A DNA stretch of 64,000 nucleotides from Pirellula sp. (lineage in GTDB: Bacteria > Planctomycetota > Planctomycetia > Pirellulales > Pirellulaceae). Location: positions 19,830 through 83,829 of the forward strand of contig JAJTEK010000007.1 in assembly GCA_021299695.1 (NCBI GenBank), in the 5' to 3' direction. Shown here piece after piece: positions 18,461 to 25,016 of this stretch. The position numbers and the translations under genes were made by a program. Below the pieces are notes generated by a model. That model did no database searches and was not told the DNA's origin. It worked only from the letters and a program-made list of their open reading frames with translations. Position 1 is the first letter of the stretch, and every line of letters starts with the position of its first letter.

Positions 18461-19531
18461 GTGAAACCAACTGAAAATCAATCGGTCCCGATTCGTACTC
18501 CTAACGGAGACGAGTTCTGCCACTTGCTGAGCAACCAAGAACAAGACGCGATTTATGGAGCCATCGCCGCCAATCGACCACTCCTGGTCCGCGGTGAACC
18601 CGGACTGGGCAAGTCCCAACTCGCTCTTGCAGCCTCCTCGCTGCTGAACCGTCCCTACAAAACGTTCACCATCGATTCGCATACCGAAGCCAGAGACCTG
18701 CTCTATTCCTTCGATGCCGTTCAGCGGCTTGCCGAAGCCCAAGTCGCAGCAAACTACTTTCGTGACGATCGCGAAGCACTACGCAAAGCGATTCGTGTTC
18801 GACGGTTTGTATCGCCCGGTCCTCTATGGTGGGCTATCTCCTGGACTTCGGCAAATAAGCAGCAGAAAATTTACAACTCGAATCGACAGGACGAAACTCC
18901 CGTGTTTGCAAGTCCTCAGCCGCCAGGAACCTGGGAGTCCAAGCACGGGATCGTCATTCTGATTGATGAAATCGATAAAGCAGACTCGAGCTTGCCCAAC
19001 GGTCTGCTCGAAGTACTCGGTTCGCACCAGTTCTTGCCAGCGGGCTTTAGGAAACCGATCGTCTCAGAGAGCAATACCCAGCCTCCCCTGATCGTTATCA
19101 CCACCAATCGGGAGCGGGCGATGCCCCCAGCGTTCCTCCGGCGCTGCTTGATCCTCGACCTTGTGCTTCCGCAGTACGAGCTAAGAAAAAATTCACCGGA
19201 TCCTTCCAGCGATGAACTCGGAGAAAGTAATCCCTTCATCGATCATTTCGTGCAGCTTGGACAAGCCCATTTTGGGACACAAATCCCGGAAAGCGTGTAT
19301 TCGAGTTTGGCGGAACTGCTGCATGAAGACCGTACCATGGCGGAGGAATCCCAAACAGGGACCAAGCCTGGTCCGGCCGAGTACATCGATCTGCTCAGGG
19401 CCATGCACCAATGGGTTGCATCGGACGCACCCACCAACACGCCTTTGCCTAGTTCCGACGAGGCTAAGTACGAAGACCTTTGCCGAAGGCTCAAAGCGTT
19501 CTTTTTCTCGAACAAGTACCGTGAGTTTTAG
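18461..19531 (+). CDS. MoxR-like AAA+ ATPase
   Basis: A 356-residue AAA+ protein of the MoxR/AAA_5 class, starting with GTG. Walker A is GEPGLGKS at residues 45-52, Walker B ILIDE at 166-170 (followed by IDKAD), sensor 1 TTN at 214-216, and an arginine-finger candidate lies in FLRRC (225-229). Such ATPases act as chaperone-like remodellers, usually with a von Willebrand A partner. The expected partner follows after only 3 bp: the 1236-residue vWA-like/FGE protein. The long insert between Walker A and Walker B (about residues 95-160) is typical of the family. The role would be ATP-dependent assembly or activation of the partner. Confidence 0.88.
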   Translation: MKPTENQSVPIRTPNGDEFCHLLSNQEQDAIYGAIAANRPLLVRGEPGLGKSQLALAASSLLNRPYKTFTIDSHTEARDLLYSFDAVQRLAEAQVAANYFRDDREALRKAIRVRRFVSPGPLWWAISWTSANKQQKIYNSNRQDETPVFASPQPPGTWESKHGIVILIDEIDKADSSLPNGLLEVLGSHQFLPAGFRKPIVSESNTQPPLIVITTNRERAMPPAFLRRCLILDLVLPQYELRKNSPDPSSDELGESNPFIDHFVQLGQAHFGTQIPESVYSSLAELLHEDRTMAEESQTGTKPGPAEYIDLLRAMHQWVASDAPTNTPLPSSDEAKYEDLCRRLKAFFFSNKYREF

Positions 19532-19534
19532 CGG

Positions 19535-22500
19535 ATGGATGACTTAGCGATTCCTCGAACACGCTCCCAGGGTGACTATTGGCGCGGTGATTTGCTCCGG
19601 ACGATGCTCTTTTTTGAAAGTAGCCAGCGCGATTTTGTCTCGTTTGCCCTTCTACGCGGGTACGATTTCGAATCGCACTTGCCCATCGAAGAACCGCCGA
19701 TCCTCCCCCCGTCGGTCGTTCCATTAGAGGAACGGGTCGATGAAAAGGTCACCGACTCGCCATCGGTGATTCAACCCGTCTCCGAGCGACTCTGGGTGCC
19801 ACTGCGTTATCTCGTAGATCGATTCGCTCCTGAAACGTATCTCGGTATCCATGGACTCGACAAAACGCAGAACAAAGAAGTCGCGGTGATTCGCGATGCG
19901 CAGATACTCCAACCACAAGTGAAATATCTCGCGGCTTGGCCTGAATTGCGCAACCGTCTTGATCCTCTTTTGGGCTTCCCGAAGCGTAATCGTCGTTTAG
20001 ATACCGAGGTTTTGATCAAGCGAATCTCACGAGGCGATCCCATCCGCCAAATCCCCTTCTATCAAAGGAAGCGAACCCACGATCAAATCACCGTCATCAA
20101 GGAACATGCTCTGCACTGTGCTCCCTACCGACTCGATCAGGAAATGGTAGTTGAGCATCTTTCAAAAGCGACCGCTCGAGGAGGGTTGCAGGTTCTCGAT
20201 GCGTTCTTCCCCTATGGCTTGACCAATCCTGCATCCGGCGATTCGTCGACGGTCATCCGGCGGCGGGAGGTGGAACCCACGCCGGGTAGCCATATCCTGA
20301 TCCTTGGCGATTTGGGTTTGTTGCTCAAGATCCAGGACGCGTTCGATCGGGATGCCGTCGAGTGGTGGTACCGGGCATGCCGCCGTTGGAGTTCGCGTGG
20401 GTGCAAGGTATTTGCGTTGGTTCCCTTGGGTTGTGAGCGAGTACCCGCGAAACTCAGGGCCTGGGTTGAGCCGATCGCTTGGCAAGGCGATGCGGTCAGG
20501 AGTTTGACCCATCAGCAGCAGGAACAAGGGGTCACTCGTTTGCTGACGATGGCTTATCCCGCTCAACAGATAGAGCCAGGTTTATTGAGAGAGTTTCGGC
20601 GTCTGTGCGCGGGCTTGGAGGATGCATCGATCGAGGCTCGATTCTGGCAGGATTGGCGGCATGGTGGTCCGACGTACAACGCGGTCAAGCAAACCGAGGC
20701 ATCTGCTCGCAAAGCGTTTGAGACAGACTTCGAGCAACTCGATGATTTGACCATCACTCAAATACTTCGCTCGATGCGCCATTATCGAATCGCAAGAGGT
20801 TACAGCGTGCTTTGGCAGATGGAGCTGATGAATCTTCCGAAGCGTCTTCGTGATCTGATCGATCCGAACAGCGCCGAGCAAGACATAGCGAATCAGACCT
20901 ACCAAGCCTTATGCTTTCAGATGCACCATGGAGGAACCTATGGTTTGCGAGATCGATTGATGTCGCTGAGTCTCCATGCAAGCGAGCATGCGATCGAGGA
21001 TTCGGATATCGGGTCGGCGGTTCGAACCATTCGAAACAGGTGCTTGCCTGATGCCAAGCGGAGCGACCAAACGCGTTTCGTCGAGTTGCCACCGTCGGTC
21101 GAAACGCGCAAGGTACAGATCGAATGCACACCCTCGGGGATCGGATTACGGGGAGTTGGCAAATCCGCATTGAATTCGATTGCTGTTGGTTCCAGCAACA
21201 GGGTCACGATGGCAAGCGGCCGGCCGGTTTTGGAGTTATATGTTCCCGGGGGATCGATTGAGAATCCGATAAGATCTTTTTGGAAATCCGGTAAGAAGCC
21301 CGATTGGGTCAGCGCGTTTGGTAAGGATGACTATGGGCTATGGTGCGAGTTCCAAGTGCCAAACCGCTGGTCTGACGATAAAGCCGCAAGCAACGATCGC
21401 AACGGGAGTGATCCTCAGGGCTTTGTCACTCAGCGGATGAGATGGATCAAGCCTGGGAAGTTCGTGATGGGTTCGGATGCGAGTACTAAAGAGTTATGGA
21501 TTGGAGATGAGACAGAGCATGAAGTAACGTTGACGCAAGGCTTCTGGATGGCCGATACACCGTGTACGCAGGGGCTTTGGATGGGTGCCGGTGCACGTGA
21601 GAATCGCAGTCGATTTCCAGGGTTCAGCAATCCAGTGGAGCGAGTATCGTGGGAGGATTGCCAAGGGTGGCTCAAGGGACTTGGGGAAGTTTTTCCACTG
21701 ATGCAGCCATCGCTTCCGACCGAGGCTCAGTGGGAGTACGCTTGCCGGGCTGGTTCGACCGGCCGGTACAGCTTTGGTGATGAAGAGCGGGAACTAAAGA
21801 GGTACGCTTGGTATGATGAGAACAGCGGTCATACCACGCACGCTGTTGGTGAGAAGCTGCCCAATGCATGGGGATTGTACGATGTGCATGGCAATGTGTG
21901 GGAGTGGTGTCAGGATTGGTATGGCGAGTATTCAGCAGAGCGAATAACAGACCCGACTGGCCCTAGCGAGGGCACGTCGCGCGTGGTTCGCGGTGGGGGT
22001 TGGTACGACCCCGCGCGGTATCTGCGTTCGGCTTGTCGGAGCAGGCTCGCCCCGGGCGATCGGCTCAGCCTCCTGGGCTTCCGCCTCCTGAGTTCTGCTC
22101 TAGGGGCCGAGCCGAGCGAGCGAGCGATGCTGCCCGAAGCGGAGCCGGGCACAGAGCGAGCGAGGATCGGCTCGGCCGAATTGGACTATGGTTTTTTGCG
22201 TTCGATCGATTTGGATGCAGTTGGCCAGACGACTGCTGAACACCAGTTCACAGAGATCGAGGTGAACGCTTACACGAGCATCCGCGTGGTGAGCGATCAA
22301 GAAGGATACCAGTTTGATCGGCTTGAGAAACCCGACTGGGCGGTGGAGTTTGGACACGATTCGTATGGGTTGTACTCGGTATTCGAGGTGGAGCCCGAGA
22401 AGAAGGGAACACCGGTACGTCAGACGATGCGCTGGATCCCTCCGGGGAAATTTGTCATGGGGTCAGCAAAGGGTAGGGATTACGGTCGAGGGAATGAGAG

Positions 22501-23245
22501 TCCTGAGCATGAAGTAGTGATCACGCAAGGGAATTGGATGTTCGATACGCCTTGTACCCAAGGGTTATGGATGGCGCTGATGGGTAAGAACCCAAGTTAC
22601 TTTCCGGATCCAGAACGACCAGTGGAGCGAGTTGGCTGGGAGGATGCTGTAGGGTTTGCACAGAAGCTGAACGCTTGGTTTGAGAAGCGGAATTCAAAAT
22701 CCCGAGGCAAGAAGGTTTTGGGTTGGAATGAGTTGTCTTTTCGATTGCCGACGGAGGCCGAGTGGGAGTACGCATGCCGAGCAGGCACTCAGACGGAAAC
22801 GTATTTGGGTGATTTAGAGATTCCTGGTGATGCAAATGCACCGCTGTTGGATCGGATCGGCTGGTACGGTGGTAATTCGGGGTTGGATTATGATTTGGAA
22901 AGATCGGTTTCACTGGATCTACCTTGGCTTAAGGATCGACAGTATCCGGACAAGATGGGAGGTACTCGAAAAGTAGGTGGGAAAGAGCCGAACAATTGGG
23001 GGTTGTATGATATGCTTGGGAACGTTTGGGAATGGTGTAAGGACTGGTATTCGGATCACATTCCATCATCCGTCGCCGTCGATCCGATCGGACCACCTGA
23101 AGGGAATCGCAAAGTGTTTCGAGGCGGTGGATGGAACTCACCTGCTAGATATCTCCGAGCTGCGTATCGTCACAACCACAGTCCTAGTCCGATGGCAAGT
23201 ACCATGGGCTTCCGCCTCCTGAGTTCTGCTCGTCAGCCCAAGTGA
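19535..23245 (+). CDS. vWA-like protein with two C-terminal FGE/C-type-lectin-fold domains
   Basis: A 1236-residue protein. Residues ~185-330 look like a von Willebrand A-type Rossmann fold (ITVIKEHALHCAPYRLDQE, then ILILGDLGLLL and CKVFALVPLG), but the DxSxS metal site is absent. A helical region follows (330-500), then FGE-sulfatase-type domain 1 (~635-855) and domain 2 (~965-1236). Both have the PTEAQWEYACRAG or PTEAEWEYACRAG core, GNVWEWC and a terminal GFRLLSSA. Catalytic FGE cysteines are not at the expected site, so they are more likely binding domains. The end of domain 1 (21990-22080) is a probable DGR variable region. The gene follows the MoxR gene by 3 bp. The linker between the domains (~22100-22160) is GAGC-repeat rich. 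Confidence 0.8.
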   Translation: MDDLAIPRTRSQGDYWRGDLLRTMLFFESSQRDFVSFALLRGYDFESHLPIEEPPILPPSVVPLEERVDEKVTDSPSVIQPVSERLWVPLRYLVDRFAPETYLGIHGLDKTQNKEVAVIRDAQILQPQVKYLAAWPELRNRLDPLLGFPKRNRRLDTEVLIKRISRGDPIRQIPFYQRKRTHDQITVIKEHALHCAPYRLDQEMVVEHLSKATARGGLQVLDAFFPYGLTNPASGDSSTVIRRREVEPTPGSHILILGDLGLLLKIQDAFDRDAVEWWYRACRRWSSRGCKVFALVPLGCERVPAKLRAWVEPIAWQGDAVRSLTHQQQEQGVTRLLTMAYPAQQIEPGLLREFRRLCAGLEDASIEARFWQDWRHGGPTYNAVKQTEASARKAFETDFEQLDDLTITQILRSMRHYRIARGYSVLWQMELMNLPKRLRDLIDPNSAEQDIANQTYQALCFQMHHGGTYGLRDRLMSLSLHASEHAIEDSDIGSAVRTIRNRCLPDAKRSDQTRFVELPPSVETRKVQIECTPSGIGLRGVGKSALNSIAVGSSNRVTMASGRPVLELYVPGGSIENPIRSFWKSGKKPDWVSAFGKDDYGLWCEFQVPNRWSDDKAASNDRNGSDPQGFVTQRMRWIKPGKFVMGSDASTKELWIGDETEHEVTLTQGFWMADTPCTQGLWMGAGARENRSRFPGFSNPVERVSWEDCQGWLKGLGEVFPLMQPSLPTEAQWEYACRAGSTGRYSFGDEERELKRYAWYDENSGHTTHAVGEKLPNAWGLYDVHGNVWEWCQDWYGEYSAERITDPTGPSEGTSRVVRGGGWYDPARYLRSACRSRLAPGDRLSLLGFRLLSSALGAEPSERAMLPEAEPGTERARIGSAELDYGFLRSIDLDAVGQTTAEHQFTEIEVNAYTSIRVVSDQEGYQFDRLEKPDWAVEFGHDSYGLYSVFEVEPEKKGTPVRQTMRWIPPGKFVMGSAKGRDYGRGNESPEHEVVITQGNWMFDTPCTQGLWMALMGKNPSYFPDPERPVERVGWEDAVGFAQKLNAWFEKRNSKSRGKKVLGWNELSFRLPTEAEWEYACRAGTQTETYLGDLEIPGDANAPLLDRIGWYGGNSGLDYDLERSVSLDLPWLKDRQYPDKMGGTRKVGGKEPNNWGLYDMLGNVWEWCKDWYSDHIPSSVAVDPIGPPEGNRKVFRGGGWNSPARYLRAAYRHNHSPSPMASTMGFRLLSSARQPK
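21990..22101 (+). other. DGR variable region A with IMH-like end
   Basis: This is the last ~37 codons of the first FGE domain. Relative to the orphan copy at 16558-16640, the differing codons are AGC/TCC, AGG/GGG, CTC/GTC, GAT/TTT, CTC/AAC, AGC/GTC and CTC/ACC, while the intervening codons (GCC, CCG, GGC, CGG, CTG) are identical. All 12 differences fall in codon positions 1 or 2, as if both copies were randomised at adenines of AAC/AAT/AGG template codons. The invariant tail from 22075, GGGCTTCCGCCTCCTGAGTT, is in the place where an initiation-of-mutagenic-homing (IMH) sequence would be. Confidence 0.8.
23205..23233 (+). other. IMH-like sequence at the end of FGE domain 2
   Basis: The same 26-base end (starting GGGCTTCCGCCTCC) closes the second FGE domain, but the codons before it (23160-23204) are not related to variable region A by adenine changes: third positions differ too. 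It may be a retired target or a product of recombination with a neighbouring copy. Confidence 0.6.
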
Positions 23246-23590
23246 CGGAGTCGAAGTCAGGCTTGAGGCGAGAGGGGGGGGGGAGCGTAGGGTGCGGTGA
23301 AGCGGTCGGCCAAACATGGATTATGGATCCTCTGCCCACCAATCCACCATTCACATTCGGCTCTGTTCAACCCATCGACCGCGCAACCCACCATCGAGCA
23401 CGGTACGTTCCGCGGTTGGTATTATCCTGGTGCGGTTTCTCTCCGCTCGTAAAATGGGCCTGTGGTTCGTTTTTGGATGAGGGCGATGGAAGGGCAAAGA
23501 GGCACGCCTCTTTATTTGATGAGCCTTCTGCCGGGCATGAAGGCGATCGATTGATGACGTGCGCGCACGGCCTCGGAGGACCGTGCTACG
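23236..23590. repeat. Flanking direct repeat, copy R2
   Basis: Nearly identical to 16641-16998 and directly downstream of the FGE gene stop. It ends, like R1, with a palindromic GCACGGCCTCGGAGG unit and the text ATGAAGGCGATCGATTG. A poly-G tract differs in length between copies (23273-23282). A 137-codon frame across it is not conserved in R1 and is not considered a gene. From 23591 to 23754 nothing further is recognised. Confidence 0.85.
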
Positions 23591-23754
23591 CGCTTCGATT
23601 GCTGCGTCTGTGTCGCTCGCCGAGGACAGTCCCTAAAAATCTTGATCTTTGCTGAGGAATTGGAATTCGACGCTTGGTTTCGCTGCTGCTTATTTGAAAA
23701 CCGCTAAACTGCTAGCGGAGTGTTTATCGCGTAAGTCCCAAAGGTCCAAAATAG

Positions 23755-24324
23755 ATGTCGCGATCCTCGGGGTCTGAATCCAAGCCGTTCCCGCCCCAAG
23801 TCCTTAGCTGCAAGCTTCTCGTCGATGGCTATAACTTGATGTATGCCATCGGATACGCCCAAGTCGCAGATACGCGGCCCAAAGCGCTCGAGTCTGGGCG
23901 GAATCGATTGATTGAATTGCTCGCTGAGCATCTTGGTCCCTTCGCGAATCAAACCTGCATCGTTTTCGATGCCGGGGATGTCGCCCCGAAAGGACTGCCG
24001 AAATTCTATCAAAGGCGATCCATCCACCTGCTGTTTTCTTCCGACTACCTCAGTGCCGATGAGTGCATTCAGGAGATCCTACAAGTTCACAGCAACCCGA
24101 AACGGCTCGTTCTGCTTTCGTCCGATCATAGTGTGCAGCGCAAAGGGACCGCTCGTGGTGCGACGATTCGAGACAGTGAGGACTGGAAGCAAGCGATAGA
24201 GTTATTGACGGATCGCGCACTTAATGACAAGCAGCCAGCCGAGGAAGCTTTGGATCCTTCCAAGCAAAACCCTAACCTATCGGCGAGCGATCGCGAGAAA
24301 TGGCTTCGCGAATTCGGTTTCTAA
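23755..24324 (+). CDS. YacP-like NYN-domain ribonuclease
   Basis: A 189-residue protein with the NYN/PIN-like fold of the YacP (Rae1) family. The first strand and acidic site are LLVDGYNLMYAIG (near residues 23-35), a second acidic strand is TCIVFDAGD, and a third is LVLLSSDHSV. These proteins cleave RNA; in Bacillus, Rae1 cuts mRNA on the ribosome. The first ~18 residues are low-complexity, so the true start could be later. The C-terminal tail (PAEEALDPSKQNPNLSASD) is disordered and precedes a short helix EKWLREFGF. The gene stands alone after repeat R2 and is followed by another palindromic unit at 24375-24412. Confidence 0.8.
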   Translation: MSRSSGSESKPFPPQVLSCKLLVDGYNLMYAIGYAQVADTRPKALESGRNRLIELLAEHLGPFANQTCIVFDAGDVAPKGLPKFYQRRSIHLLFSSDYLSADECIQEILQVHSNPKRLVLLSSDHSVQRKGTARGATIRDSEDWKQAIELLTDRALNDKQPAEEALDPSKQNPNLSASDREKWLREFGF

Positions 24325-24380
24325 GTCTATCCCGCATAGATTCCCAGGCGGGATGAAGGCAGATCGATTCGTCACCCTCA

Positions 24381-24412
24381 CGCACGGCCTCGGAGGGCCA
24401 TGCTACGGTGAG
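24381..24412. repeat. Single copy of the dispersed palindromic repeat
   Basis: ACGCACGGCCTCGGAGGGCC followed by ATGCTACGG, with the same GATCGATT..GTCACC lead-in seen at the end of repeats R1 and R2. It lies between convergent genes and may serve as a bidirectional terminator. Confidence 0.75.
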
Positions 24413-24437
24413 GCTAACGCACGAAGAGTCGTGAGTC

Positions 24438-25010
24438 CTAGTAGCAAGCGTCCACGGCTGCCACGACGACCATCGTGGCCCCAACAAGAAGCTTGCCCGA
24501 GGTTCCTAGCAGTCGGCCGACCATCGCACCGGTCCCGACTCGCATCCCCTGGTCGAGCGACTTGCCCTTCCAAAGCTCGCCGAGCCAAGCTCCCGCAAAC
24601 GCGCCCGCTGCCCCCCCAAAGACCGCGCCGAGGATCGGACCTAGAATCGGGATCGGAAGGGTAAATATCGCCCCAAGGACGCTACCGGCCATCGTCCCTA
24701 CGACCGCCAAGGCCATCGCGCGGCGGCTCGCACCCTGCTTGCCGGCGATCGCTGCCCCGGCTACGAACTCAAGCACCTCGCCGAGAATCGCTAGCACCAC
24801 CAGGATCCCGATCCCGTAGATCCCGACTCCGGAACTGGCCGCCTCGGGAAAGAAATACGCGTAGATCGCTGTCACCACGACAATCAGCCAGTTGCCTGGC
24901 ATCGACACGAGATTGGCCGACCAACTGGCCAAATTGGCTACGCACAAAAGCACCAGTCCTAGGATCCATATTCCAATGGACCAATCGAGCCATCCTGCAA
25001 GGTTGAACAT
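24438..25010 (-). CDS. DUF456 family membrane protein
   Basis: A 190-residue, strongly hydrophobic protein with about five membrane segments: residues 12-34, 38-58, 64-92, 98-140 (Gly/Ala-rich, IPILGPILGAVFGGAAGAFA) and 165-188. The glycine-zipper-like middle and the SMPGNWLIVV turn are typical of DUF456. The function is not established. It follows the exported hydrolase gene after a 6-bp gap on the same strand, so it is probably co-transcribed. It ends near a palindromic repeat. Confidence 0.8.
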   Translation of the reverse strand: MFNLAGWLDWSIGIWILGLVLLCVANLASWSANLVSMPGNWLIVVVTAIYAYFFPEAASSGVGIYGIGILVVLAILGEVLEFVAGAAIAGKQGASRRAMALAVVGTMAGSVLGAIFTLPIPILGPILGAVFGGAAGAFAGAWLGELWKGKSLDQGMRVGTGAMVGRLLGTSGKLLVGATMVVVAAVDACY

Positions 25011-25016
25011 GGTGTG

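Noticed and set aside
23160..23204. Variable region of FGE domain 2 as a product of the same template as region A
   Set aside because: Third codon positions and framework codons differ, which adenine-specific mutagenesis from that template would not produce.
23242..23655. Apparent 137-codon gene after the FGE gene
   Set aside because: It lies in repeat R2. The corresponding frame in R1 differs in start, length and phase, so the frame is accidental.
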